Shown here: in pieces, positions 24,210 through 36,439 of the stretch
How the letters are laid out: each line of letters starts with the position of its first letter
How positions within the stretch are numbered: the stretch's first letter is position 1
Assembly (NCBI GenBank): GCA_030770545.1
Contig: CM061090.1
Span: 17,642,501-17,706,500 of the forward strand
Reading direction: 5' to 3'
DNA from: Macropodus opercularis
Lineage: Eukaryota > Chordata > Actinopteri > Anabantiformes > Osphronemidae
DNA: 64,000 nt
Made by a program: the position numbers and the translations under genes
The notes under the pieces: model-generated
What the model was told of the DNA's origin: nothing
The model's input: the letters and a program-made list of their open reading frames with translations, nothing else
The model's database searches: none

Positions 24210-27145
24210 AAAATAAATAATATAATAATAATATTTTCTTGATAAAAAGGCATTGAACACAGAAACTCGGTTGAATTACTGCATGGCCATTAGTTCATCC
24301 TCTACCCTCCTTTGTCCTCTTCATTCTTTCTTTCTACTTTTGGAGTTGGGAGACACCAACACTCTGGAACTTTCGGATGAAGCTACTGACACACGCAGAT
24401 AAATATTTTATAGATACTCTTCCCAGGGCAGTGCAAACTTAGTTATGTAATGGACGTCTATTTAGCAGAAGTCTGGTGTGTGTGACGTCAACCGGAGCAA
24501 TGACACATTTATTTTATTTAGTTTTTCTTTTTTATGCCATCAGTCAAACTCGAGTTAACGTCACAGGCGGGGGGTGGGTAATTATATTCCAGGCTCCGGA
24601 ATTTATAACGAGCCAAGGATGAGGGTCTCTGTGTGTCCGCATGTGTGAGTCTGGGCTGATGCACAACAGGAGAGAACAAAATAAATGCCCTTACACTTGT
24701 GAATTATTCACAGGCTTACCAGGCTGAGGTTGTTAGGCCTTGTTTTGATACTCCAATACTCCAAACCACAGTAGGGGGAAGAAGCACGAGGTGAGATGAG
24801 GGAAATGCAACCTCTGCCTGGATTTGATTTTGCTGTACACATTTTGAATCAATTTGGTTAACATTCATGTGGTCTTAGAAAATATCTGCCAAAGTAAAGT
24901 AGTGAAGAAATCTTTGGACTTTCATTTGATTGACATGCTCATTGTCTACATATTTGTCACTTGTCTTTTACATTCATTGTCAGTAAATCGTCATCATGGT
25001 AACAGGAAACATCATTTCGTTGTACGGGAACGCCGCCCTGAGGAGACAGGGTTGGCGATGACGCTCAAAGCTGATGCGACGGAGGCAGCGTTTAACCCTG
25101 ACACAACAGGTCTTCATGCGTTATAATTAATACGGTCGCACCGTATAATAAACCGGCAACGCTGTCAGATTAATGGGGCTGCGCACATTGTCTGTCAGGA
25201 GCTGAAGGTCAAAAGGAGCCAATAAACCGAGGTCACAGAGCAGAACAATAAACCTAATCCAATTTCACATTCAGAGACATGCACACAGCTCGAATGCTGA
25301 CCCAGAGACCAGAAAGACCACAGGGTCTACAGCAGGATTTGATTACCACCCTGCATTTATCTCAGGAGCATCAATACTTCCCAACGCACTGACAGACCTC
25401 TTTATAAATCACGTTACTTTTATAGTATTTCATGTCACAACGCCACGTGAATTGTAAACGTATAGGTCAGCGGTGACAACAGGTGTCATGTGAAACGGGT
25501 CCCTCACTCTATCATACCGTACGTGGTTGTAGTAATGTTTTTGAGCAGCGCTCAATAAAAAACGAAGAATCTTTTCAATATTGTCCTGTTGTTGGGCTAA
25601 AGACAACATCATTATGTGCATCGTTCGCTTGGATTCGCTGTCTCCAGCGAACGCGAGAAGATCAGGAAAACACAAAAAAATAGCTTCTCTCTTTCAATAC
25701 CCATTTTGCACATTCATAAAATTAGTCTGTCTGACATGTGGTGTCAAAAGCCAATAAACCACAACTAGACCTTTCTATCACTGCCCCCTCTCTGAAACAA
25801 AGACACACAATGCTCTTAGTAAGGTCTGACAGATTAAACAGCTAATGCCGTACAGAAAAATGATAAGAAGTCAATAGATGACGTAATGTAGTAGTAGTGG
25901 AAATCACTACATCTAATAACCACAAAGAAACCGGGGCAGTGCTAATCTATGCATCAAATGCCCATCACATACACGATGTTTAATTCCTATGTGTTCCTGC
26001 TGCACACTCTAAAAGAACAAAGCTGAGGTGGAGGCAGAGTGTGCAGGCTCCCAACTTCATGCTGGCAGGGAGCTGCTGTTAAAAATAGCTACAAGCTGAG
26101 CACACAAGTTTCCTCTCACTTACCTCACACCAAAAAAAAAAAATCACTCCATGACATACACGCCAGAAATACATAAAGGCAAATATATTCGCAAACCCGC
26201 ACTGGTAGTGGTGCAGTATTGCTGTCTGTGTTTGTCTTTGTGGTGTAGTACACCTGCCGTGTCTGGCTCCGGTCTGAGCTTTCTGCTGCCTACTCTGGCA
26301 CCGATTTCACACAAAATCCACATGGTGCAAGAGAAAAGTATGCAAGTTTACCCCCAGGCCACCAAGTGGTTCTGCCTAGTCAATAAATCGCCAGATCTTG
26401 CTCTCTCTAGTTGCGCTTCATGCTTGAAAAAAAAAAAAAAAGCAGCAACAACAACAACAGAACAAAAAATACCAAAAAACAAAACAGAAAACAGCTGCTG
26501 ATATCTTTGCTCTAGCGGACGTGGCATTCAAACTAAGAGAGATCACGTTAACGGTAGGTTAGAAGAGAGCTGGCACGTGCAGCACAAGACTGATGGATTG
26601 GATGAGAGGGTTGAAGTTAGGAGAGCAGCAATGCGAGACCTGCCTAGTTTAAGAACGGAACCAGAGGACGCTCGAGTCACGTTAGTCCAACAGTAGCAGT
26701 AAGAATGACCCAGTGGTACAAAAGACAATTAGCTGAGAAGGAATTGACCTCTGACCTTTTCACACTGGGGTACGTACACACACTGGCTTTGTTTCATGCC
26801 ACACATCTTGACTGTTCTACTTGAAACTACTAGCTTTTATCTTGCTTTAGTCAAACTATGACATGTGGGGGTATAATCAATCCTGTAGTGCCTCAGAGGT
26901 GTCATCATCATTTATTAGTACTGGTGTTTTATTATTATATGTTTAACAAATAAAGAAAATGAAGTGAATTGTTTGTTTACTGTCCACAATGTTTTCCTTC
27001 GTGTCCTTTCCATTCCGAAATATGACATCCTGTAATAAAGTCTTCTACAGCTGTGGAAACCACAGTTTACAGCACACAGCTCTGCTTGGGTACAGTGGTA
27101 TTTAAGTTAAATGCTACAGAACCGTCAGAGCGCTAACAGGGACCT
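24210..27145. other. non-coding stretch
   Basis: No gene is recognised. A perfect CRE TGACGTCA lies at 24483-24490. A CNE-like section at 25040-25250 contains a 7-bp inverted repeat (ATACGGT/ACCGTAT, 25130-25146). A 15-nt A-run lies at 26427-26441. Otherwise ordinary sequence. Confidence 0.55.
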
Positions 27146-27148
27146 GGG

Positions 27149-27540
27149 CTGGAGGAAAAGTTGAGGAATCAACAGTTATTAGAAGTCAAACTCTGGAAAC
27201 CATGCACTTGTGAATTTTTTTGCCAATCCGCCTGGTCAATAGTCAACTGAGTATGTGGAAACTTTCACCTTCCGGCCACTAGAGGAAAAGTTAGAGGAGC
27301 ATCAATATTATTAAAATGGATCCTCTAAATGTCACAGCAATCCATCCAATATCTGCTAAAATAGTTCAGTCTGAAGCAGAAATGTCAACGTCATGGTGGT
27401 GCTAGAAGATAAGGTCAAGGGATCATCAAAGTAAGTAGGATTCATCTCGGGGGTCTATGAATGTTTGCACAACATTTCATGACAATGCATCGAAGAGCCG
27501 CTGAGATATTTAATTCTGAAGGAGGGACTGATCGGCTGAC
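27149..27540 (+). repeat. three-unit diverged interspersed repeat
   Basis: Three successive units of about 125 bp share an order of landmarks: a GAGGAAAAG-like start (27151, 27281, 27404), a GGATTCATCCTCTGGG-like middle, CCATGAATGT, GCAATCCATCCAATA, and a TGAGATATTTCAGTCTG-like end. Unit 2 has an internal deletion. The end of unit 3 (GGACTGATCGGCTGAC) resembles the (CCGA)n end of a repeat I recall as common in percomorph genomes. I do not name the family. The units are well diverged, so the insertion looks old. Confidence 0.65.
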
Positions 27541-29615
27541 ACTCCCCACCCCCATCCCCCCCATCGCTGCACCCATGACGCCAGGGTGGTGAAGAAATCT
27601 CTCAATAACATATTCACGTAGTTCAGTTTTGTCCTCAGTGCATTTTAGGATCCGCTTATTCCATATGTAAGCAAGTTATTTCATTGATTCTGCACAATAA
27701 AGTGTTTTGTTTTTCAAGGGTGGACATCATTTACATTCAAATAATAAAATCTTTCGGCCTGAGAAAATTCGTAAAGACCTTGGACTTGCAAGTATGTATA
27801 TGTATTCAGAGTGAAAATGTACAAATTAACGGTAAAGCATAAAATGCTGCTGTTAAACTAATACACTATAGCAAAAAAGCATCAAGTAAAGGAAGAAGGA
27901 AACAGAGAGAAAGAAAGATTAGTTTTAGACATGAAAGAAACAAGACATTGAGAAAGTAGCAGCACATAACCAGCAGCGCAGCCCACACACTCTAAACTGT
28001 CATCACCTCGTCAGATGACTATTTAGCTCAAACCCACGTGAGACAGAAAATAACAAGTGTTTACCTAAGCCATGGGCAACTTCCTCACCAGTGGCACCAG
28101 AGAGGTCAAGCACACGCAGCCAGATATGAACCGGCCTCAAGACCATAACTATGAAAGAAGGTGGACAGAAGGAGACCGCTTCGCTCACGGTCCAGTCTCC
28201 TTCTACTATTCCCCTCTTAAGCTGATCCTGACGTGATGGGGGTCAGCTGCTGTTCCCAGCTGCACGTCAAGCCTCGCGGCTGAATTCGTATTGGGGTGTG
28301 TACCTGGGCAGTGACGGACGAGGGCCCCCCCTGTCTGCGTCTTCCACCTTCGCAAAAAAACCGACGTGAATGATACCTTTAATTAGCCAGGGAGCACGAG
28401 AGACAGCCGTGTCTGTGTCTCTCGCCCAGAGAGCCAGGATACACTTACTGAGGAGAGTCTCAGATAAAAGTCATTTTGTTGCCGAGTTAAGTGTAGCCAC
28501 CAGGCACTCCTCATCTTCTAAGGAAAACTGTGTAAGGCCGAACGAGGATGAACACAGGGCACATGAGGTGAATGTATTCTTACATCTGAAAGTGCTGTGC
28601 ATTTCTATTCGGTTCCTGTTGGATAAATGAAAATACACGAAATGAAGCAAAGCAACACCACTAAATGAATTTCAGCCAAGTAAAATGAATTTAAAATAAT
28701 TGGTTAATTACTTGAATAATTACCGTACCGTTGATCTAGAAAGATGAGATGATTTGATGATGGGAATTTCCAAGGGCCCTCAACATCTTGGCATCTCTTC
28801 TTCAACAGGTAAATATTCCTCCCCGCCCCCTCTTCCAGCTGTTTTGTGAGCCAGGCGTGATCATCAGGTGACGGCATTTAGGGGAAGAGGTAACGTGGGC
28901 CGTCCTGTTTTCTCTGCGCGTGTGATGATGGGATGTAATTCATGTTGAAACTGGTTTCTGGGTTATCAAATCAACCTGATAAGTGGAGAGTATATGTATG
29001 ATTTTCATATTCCTGTATATGAAAAGCCAAAAGACATGAATAAGAGTAATTTACAGACTAAAGGAACGTAGCAGAAGATGTTGATGTTTCAGGTTGGGGA
29101 AATGTTTGTTAACGCTTGTTTGTTAACCTGGACGCTTGTGTGTGAGTTGCTGCTATTGTCAGGCCATTTTTCTAAACATCTACTACAGCATTGCTGCATT
29201 TTCACAAAAACATGCAAATGATTTCACATGAAGGTGTTAAAAGTTAAAAAAGTTAAAAGTTAAAAAATAAAAAAATTCACACTGAAAAGTCAATTACCTC
29301 CAGCTCCTGCAAACAGTGGGTTTAGCGTGGGAGCATTTTCACAGGCTTTTCTAAATGTGCTGCTCTGTTACTGTAGCAGAGAGCAGTAGAGTTGGAGATA
29401 GTCCTTCAGACGGTGGTGGGAGAACATGGGATGCTTGAACTGCGTCTGAAACATCTGAGCTCATCGCTCGTGGCTTTTCTACACTCGGTGAGGTCGCACG
29501 TCATCTCGCCTCTTCCTCCCTAATCATCCTCTCTCCGTCGGTATGCCTTTCCTCTTTCACCTGCTTCCAGCTTCCTGAAAACCGCAGGGGTGCACACACG
29601 CTCCTTCTCGCAGGC
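27541..29615. other. mostly non-coding stretch
   Basis: Apart from a weak exon candidate at 28065-28148 (-), I recognise no gene. A forkhead-like 11-mer TGTTTGTTAAC is duplicated at 29103-29113 and 29117-29127. A (TTAAAAG)n-like run lies at 29237-29275. Confidence 0.55.
28065..28148 (-). CDS. possible internal exon, unidentified
   Basis: Read on the minus strand, a pyrimidine-rich tract ends in CATAG and an 84-nt segment follows, closed by the donor TTAG|GTAAAC. Only one frame is open across it. That frame begins MVLRPVHIWLRV and contains DLSGATGEEVAHG, with coding-like codon choice. Twenty-eight codons is short, and I recognise no family. The candidate minus-strand start at 39.5 kb could supply upstream exons, but nothing ties the two together. 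It may be chance. Confidence 0.15.
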
Positions 29616-29619
29616 CTGC

Positions 29620-29870
29620 GCGGGGGCCAATCACGGCCTGACATTTTGTCTTACAGTTCAGTGCGTATCGTTCCCGAAGGGATCTATTAAGTTATGGTAC
29701 TGAGTGGAGCCGAGGAATAAAGGAGAGCCGGGCTTCCGAGTGGATTACTTAATCAATAATACGGAGAAGCATTAAAATAGATGCATCCGTACGTTGTTAC
29801 AGAAGCGGGGCAGGGAGCAGTCTCGTATTCAGGATCCCCTGCGGTATTGATCATGGCAAATGGTGGGTGG
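29620..29870. promoter_or_regulatory. CNE-like block
   Basis: This repeat-free block includes GGCCAATCACGG (CCAAT-type), GGATTACTTAATCAATAATAC and CATTAAAATAG. The cluster of TAAT and TAATCAAT cores suggests a homeodomain-bound element, by inference. Confidence 0.3.
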
Positions 29871-30992
29871 ACACTCAGGGTAATCACTGCAAACAGTGAG
29901 CGCTTGGCATTTATGCCAGTCACAAAAAAACACACATTTACACATTTGTGTTCACTTCTTACAAGATGACTTCAACAAACAAAACACATTAATGAAGACT
30001 TATTATTGTAACTGTCTGACGGGGACAAATGATATGTTTGGATTCTTACAGGAAGAACTAAGCTCGTTATTATGCGGCCATGCACCTTTGAACTCGTGTC
30101 ACCCAACTGAACCTACTCCGTTCGCTTTCATTTCTGTGACTCCTGAAAACCGAGGTACAGTAGCATCTCGACTGGTGATAAACCGATGCGCATTCGCAAG
30201 CAAGTAGCAGCAGTAAGTCAATGTAAGCGTCTTCTCCACAAAGTTTCCCTAAAGGTAAAGTGCTGTAAGCGACTGGATCCATGGATAATAAGCTGGGAAA
30301 ACGGATACTGAGGTTGGTCCATCAGCCACGATCATAACAATAAATAAAAACATCTACTGTGCACATGGGGGTGATCTCTGGCGCATGTAGTGAATTGACT
30401 TCCCGACCAGATATTCTAGAAATATGTACTGTAGAACCTGTGATAGCAGGAAAACCTTCTGTTTATCTTTTTATAAACCAAAATAAATGTCTGGCTGAGA
30501 TGTCAGCATTTGAGACCAAGAGAGAAAAGGCTTCAATCTCTAGTCATCACTATGCAACACAATAATACAAGGGGGGAAAAAAAAAGGCAGATACAATTTT
30601 CTTGCCTGATATTAGCTGCGGTAAAATACAACGCCATCGCCGCTCCAGTCTTTATCTGTTATTTGTAGCCCGTGACATGCAGAGCCCTCTGTGCTGTTTT
30701 CTTTTTGATCAACAGCGCACCAGACATTCTCCCTTATCACTCCTTTTGACTGCAGGTACGATTTGCTTCTCCACCTGCATGTAGACAGCACAGACCTGCC
30801 TTCAGCTGTGACCGGGTGCATTGTTAGGCCCGATCTAGCGACTGCGGTCAGATATGACTTTACAAAGGTTTACATCCTTAAACTCAAATGCAGATTTTGT
30901 GATACCCTGAGCTAAAAAGGCACAAATTACAAGGAACGGCTAGAGATGAATATACAGACATTTATCAGAGTGCATGCTGGGAAGTTCTTCAA
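29871..30992. other. non-coding stretch
   Basis: No gene, repeat or strong motif cluster is recognised up to the left target-site duplication of the V-SINE. Confidence 0.6.
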
Positions 30993-31002
30993 CATTTTCA
31001 AA

Positions 31003-31316
31003 CATTCATTCATCTTCTACCGCTTGTTCCACGTCGGGTTGCAGGTGTGGAGCCTATCCCAGTTGTCTATGGGCGAGAGGCAGGGTTCACCCTGGACAGG
31101 TCGCCAGTCTGTCACAGGGCCACACACATAGACACACAACCAGTCACGCGCACACTCACACCTACAGGCAATTCAGAGTTTCCAGTTAGCCTAACTGCAT
31201 GTGAGAGACGGGGAGAACACGCAAACTCCACACAAGGCCCCCGGTCGCCTCCGGGAATCAAACCTGGGACCTTCTCGCCGCGAGGCGACAATGTTAACCA
31301 CCACACCACGTGCCGC
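31003..31316 (-). mobile_element. V-SINE-type retroposon with target-site duplications
   Basis: Read on the minus strand, the element starts GGCGGCACGTGGTGTGGTGG (tRNA-like head) and has a box-B-like GGTTTGATTCCC (31253-31264). The conserved centre GTGTGGAGTTTGCGTGTTCTC follows, then the tail shared with the copy at 9.6 kb (CCTGCCTCTCGCCCAT, GGGATAGGCTCCA), ending in GATGAATGAATG. The flanks carry identical 10-bp copies of CATTTTCAAA (30993-31002 and 31317-31326), as expected for LINE-mediated insertion. Compared with the family as I remember it, about 50-60 bases are missing in the centre near 31205. Confidence 0.9.
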
Positions 31317-31459
31317 CATTTTCAAATATTAATATCGTAATACAGCAACACCTACCAATACTTGCATGCAAATGTGTGGTTTAGGATTTTTTTGTAACCA
31401 AGGCTTTTTCGTCAGCAGGGCAACCGTCGCAGGGATGGTCTTACTGCACAGAGGTCATC

Positions 31460-31487
31460 CAATCAGACACAAAGCCCTGTCTGATTG
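31460..31487. repeat. 10-bp hairpin
   Basis: CAATCAGACA and TGTCTGATTG are perfect complements around an 8-nt loop. A consensus splice donor TTCCAG|GTAAGT lies 45 bases downstream (31532/31533, +), but all three frames before it contain stops, so no coding exon is supported. Confidence 0.6.
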
Positions 31488-31539
31488 TCTGCTGCTGAAC
31501 TGCCTCAGGCCAGGGTCCTAATTTGATTCCAGGTAAGTT

Positions 31540-34500
31540 AATTAGTCATACATTCGTTTGTCCAAACCACATTTGGCTTCTCACCAGCCACGCTTCTCCT
31601 TTTGCTCCATTACGTAAGCCTCTGTGGCACAGAATGGTTAAGGCCGTCAGTAACGAGGTCTAAGCCACGACGTGATGTTTGTTCATCACAGTCAAATATG
31701 CCAGCTTCCTGCTTGTATTATTTCTGGACTGAACCCAGAGGAAACAACTGAAACTTTGTTACTGTCAACATTCCCTTCATTTATCCACTCAAAAAGTATG
31801 GTTTTCCATCAGCCCCTTAGGCTATTGTATTTTTATTTACTTTTTCATTTGTGATAAAATATCCATGCTGCTCACCAAAGGCCTACTGGCCCCAAGTTTA
31901 GATGAAATTAGAAATCTATAATTCAGTTCACACTTCACAAAGTGTGCCCAGCAGAGTAAATGTTTGGTGAGAGAAAGAGAGACACATACACACAGAGGGA
32001 GAGAACAACTAAGGGGAACGAGAGAGAGTGGGGGAGACAAAAAGAAAGGAGGATTTAATTTCCTATGCCTCAGCCGATCACACTGCTACTGGCACAGCGA
32101 AGTCCCTGGAACAAAACACAACCTTGAATAATAAACTATATGTGCATAACAATATATTACTTTTTCATTTTGATATTCATATGAAAAAAGGCAAGTGGGT
32201 TGCGACGTAAAAAAAATAAAATAAATAAAGACATGAAATTAAAAACCGCTCTGAACAACAAGCCAAAATAAACATTCAGCATCAACTGCAGCCTGACAAG
32301 TCATAGCAAAGGGCCCAGAGAAGAGTTCAACGCTTGATCTTCAGACACGATATCTGACACATTTCTTTGATATAATTGCTTATAGAGGAAACTGTATAAA
32401 CCCTTCCACATCATCCAACTTTTCCTCAAGCTTCTGCCAGTTTATTTAGTCACTTCAAAGCCCCAACTTAGTGGGATTTTATCGAATTTCTGCCGGGGTG
32501 GGGTGGAGGGCGGGTTGGAAAAAGATATTGCTCAAGAGTTTTTCCACCAGCACTCAGGCCAATATCATCAGATATTAAACACGGTGGAGAAATCGCTCCC
32601 TTTGAAGAGCGGTGGAGAAAGAATGAACAAAGGCAGGAAAACACTACAACTATTACCTCGGTTGTTGACAGAGAAATGGCTCGAGGTGCCGATTCGCGCA
32701 AACGCTTCACCTTTTCATTCTATGCGGCAGCGTTGCATTGTGCTTCGTAGCCCTTAGTACACAAGCAGACGTTTCGCTGTCTGACAGTAAAGCTATTGTT
32801 TTCAGATAAAAAAAAAAAAGTTATTCCTGGCTGCTTATTGTTAGAGCGCTATTACTCCAGGATACAGTAAATGTCACGTACAGGAAGCCATTTAAATACA
32901 ATGTAACTGTTATTGGCACAGAAATGCATTTTGGGTAATGACATCATCCGCACATTTAGGGTACGCCCACGTTCCAGCTCTGTCTGGCAAGTGGCTGCGG
33001 CCGAGTTTCCTGTGACTAGATTTGTTTGAAATTAAAATGAATTACACTGTAAAGGAATGTTTCGCTAGGTGGCAGTCGGGACAACAACACATCTCAGTCA
33101 GTGAAATAAGAATATAAGACCGGTCTGGACCGGTTGCCCACGAATTACTCTCTTATTTCTAAAATATTACATATAGTTTTATACAAAGTTCCTTTTAAAT
33201 CACGTTGATACATGGCGATGCTCGGCGGCGTGACCAGTGTGTGGGTGGTTATGGGGAATCGATATCACTATCAGTCTATGTGTTTTTGCAGCGCGGCGCA
33301 TGTGACCTTGAGCAGACACTTGCCGGCACCTTTCGTTTTTTTCTTTTTTGCTGGATGTCTGCTGCTCTTCACTGCATGTAAACACTTTAAGATGACAGAT
33401 TTCAATGTGTTGACTCACTTCTGCTCTGGCTGAGTGGCAGTGATATACAATGTTGTATTTCACTCATGAACAAGGTTAGTATTCAATTTACTACTACCAC
33501 TTTTTTTTTCCCTGCCTGCCTACAGCTTATGCTACAGTTTTATGTGGAACCATTCGGAATATCGCTGAGTAATAACCTTAATCCCAGTAATATCTGTCAC
33601 ACATGATTCCAGGCGCCGCTGGTTATTTTGACAGGGAACATGAAAGGATCTTTTTCAGTACCTTGTCATGTGTGAGACAGATGGATTTTTTCCCGCTGTC
33701 ATGCTCTGATTCGAGACAAAGTGAAGAACACCCAGAGACGTGCCAGGGGTGGAGCGGCCCTTTTTAATCGGTGGAGAAAACTCATACGTGACGGATTTAA
33801 AAAAAGAAAATCGAAACAAAACAAAAGAAATAAACAAAAGAGGACAAATGAATCTTTTACATACTCAAGTCGACAAGAACCTGTTTTTCTTTAGCACTGC
33901 ATGAACTATATTGTTGTTTATCAGTAGAAGCTATTATTGATCAGCAACAAAAAAAAAAAGTAAATTAACAGCTGACCTTGCTGTGTCATGAAACTTATTT
34001 ATTGCCCATTGTCCTGTCTAGTAATTATGGATTTCATTATGGGGATAGTGCCGGAAAAACAGCAACTACAGTTTACCGCTGACATACAGTGCACTGGTGT
34101 CGGCCATGTTGTATTGACACGTTACTGGATTTTCAACATTTTTTGACCTTTAAGTCCAAAAGAAAAAATATGTTTTGTTATAGAAAGTCTTTAAAGTAAA
34201 TATTAAGCTTTTGTTTTTTATAGTCATCTATTCCCAAACTGGGACACAATGAGGCAAATCTGTTTTAAGATTCAGCTCTCACAGGCGTCTTTGTCACTCA
34301 GACTAAATACAGTCCACTTCACTTATTTAACTTTCCTCCGTGACAACATGCATTTGTTACAGGAACCACATTGTAGCCGTTTTCACGGGCTGTTTTGTCT
34401 CAGCTGCATGATTTGGTCACGGCTTGTGGGAATAATAACATGCTTTACTAAGATCAACAACAGTAAATCCTGTAAAGGTTGCCTGTAAGCAAGAAACTAT

Positions 34501-36385
34501 AAACTATTTGAATCCAAGCTTCTTTTGTTTTGTTTTTTAACTCAGATGATTTATGGTTTCCACAATTTTATGAAAGTAATGACTTCACAGTGTTAAATAC
34601 CTTATACTACTTAGACTATTCCTGGAACTGGTTCTGTGTTTTCAGCTGGAGAACTCTTGAATTATTCAGTCTTAAATCCGTATATTTCTATTGATATCCA
34701 GAGTCGGTTATGTATTGCCTTTCACTGTCTTTGCTTTGAATTGATCTGTCCTCTCCGACAGACGTTATCAGCACATTTTGAAAGTCTTTCATGGGATTTG
34801 ATGATGAAATCAAAACACGGCCAGGAAACATTGTGCATTAATCCTGTCATTTAATTCCAAATATTTTATAGCGTAGATTGAACTGATAAGATTGAACAAG
34901 ACAGACTGAACAAATGCAAAACACAAATGTTAACAGTCGTTTTGAAGCCTGTTCTTTAACACGACACAGACCTTCCTTGAGAAATAAGAATTTATGGGTC
35001 GACTTACTCTTATAGTTATGCAACTATGTACAAAGTAACTAGGCTCTTGCCCTCCATCAATCTTTCAAGTGAATTGAAGGTCTTTTAAAGTATGTGGCAA
35101 AATTCCAGCCTCTTCCTTGTTTTGGGTGTTTATTGAATAGTCTTGGGGTCACACAGAGCTACAGTCACAGTCTTGGACTCGTTATGAAAGGTCACCGTTG
35201 TTCTTGCCTCTTCCTAGTACTGTATACACGCAGTAACGAGTACTTGACTACATTTTAAATCGGACCTCTTCACTCTAATGTGAGGTTTTCAAACACTCAG
35301 ACATAATTATATCTATGTAACTGAAAATGCCACAGTGTGAGGCAAGGAGCCACTTCAGTGAGGCTGGTAGGCCATCTGCCACGACTGCACCTGAGAAACA
35401 CATCTGACAGGCAATTAATAAGAAAGCCTCTAGCTGTGGCGGGCAACCTCTGTGGCATATGTCGCTTTGATGACACTAGGTTGTCAGGCATTTTCTTTAA
35501 CTGAACCAAAGAGAAAGACTTTATGTAGCATGGTTTTGTTGTTGCACATCCAAGTAAATCTGTTTAACCCCAGAGGTTTTAATTAAAAGTTCAGGGGGTC
35601 GTAAGAGAAGAGCTGCAAAACACGCCTATATCTAAGTGTGCCATGTAAACTTTTACAAAGTCGAGTCAAACTGAGCTCAATGTAAAATAAAACAGAAAAC
35701 TACTGTCTGCCATGGGATGCGTTCATTGAGAAACTTCCAACAAGTCTGCAGGGTTTTGTCAGAATTTGAACCTAAGCAGCTTCTGTAACTTCACTTTCCG
35801 TGTTGAACTGTGTTAAATTTCACAAAAAATCTTGTAGGTTTATCGTAGGACATTCTTGCAGTTTAAACCTGAATATCCTTGAGCATTTTATTCTGCTCGT
35901 CAATGGTCTAGACTGTAAACTGTACCACTGACCTGCACGACGCTAGTCTGAAGATGGGTCGAGTCGATACCAGCTTAGTTGCACAGTTCGTAATCCTGCA
36001 GTATGTAAGCGGGTCACGTTCACAGCGTCCGAGCTGACAAACAGCGCTGCAGTGCACAAATACATTCAAGATATCAATTTACTGCTGAGGAGCTGAAGCA
36101 ATGTGGCACTCAGGCTGGATTTATCCACGTGTCAGGTCTAAATGTCAGTACTTAGTTATGGATTGGAGTTGGAAGAGGTCCATCAACTTCGGATCTGCGG
36201 AAGAACTTTGGCCAATGGTGGGAGAGTGATTGCTGTGAAGAGATTTCAAGACAGTTCACCACTCCAGCTGGATTTATGCACTCGCCACTAGGAGACATGA
36301 GCCATCCGTAATGAAGAGATGTTGTGCTGAGCAGCTGCTGGAGTTTTGAAAAGTGAACCATGTCCCAGTTTATGGATTTGTCTGC
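31540..36385. other. non-coding stretch
   Basis: No gene is recognised over nearly 5 kb. A CTCF-like motif lies at 33062-33075, and 35330-35520 has CNE-like texture. The minus-strand frame at 36152-36427 ends in a His-Thr run from the TG repeat and is not a recognised protein. Confidence 0.6.
33062..33075 (+). promoter_or_regulatory. CTCF-like motif
   Basis: TCGCTAGGTGGCAG matches the CTCF core consensus at 12 of 14 positions, with the AGGTGGCAG half intact. It is in the same orientation as the other two CTCF-like motifs in this window. Speculative without binding data. Confidence 0.2.
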
Positions 36386-36387
36386 TA

Positions 36388-36424
<37 letters not shown>

Positions 36425-36439
36425 CATATATATATATAT
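36388..36439 (+). repeat. compound (TG)n(TA)n microsatellite
   Basis: About 25 nt of TG repeat pass into two TA blocks separated by a single C. The TA part is self-complementary and could extrude as a cruciform. Confidence 0.9.

Noticed and set aside
31253..31264. Box-B-like GGTTTGATTCCC as a tRNA gene
   Set aside because: It belongs to the tRNA-derived head of the V-SINE; no cloverleaf can be drawn.
36152..36427. 91-codon minus-strand ORF starting in the TG/TA repeat
   Set aside because: The start lies in the microsatellite and no family is recognised. Possibly an interspersed repeat, but I cannot support that.
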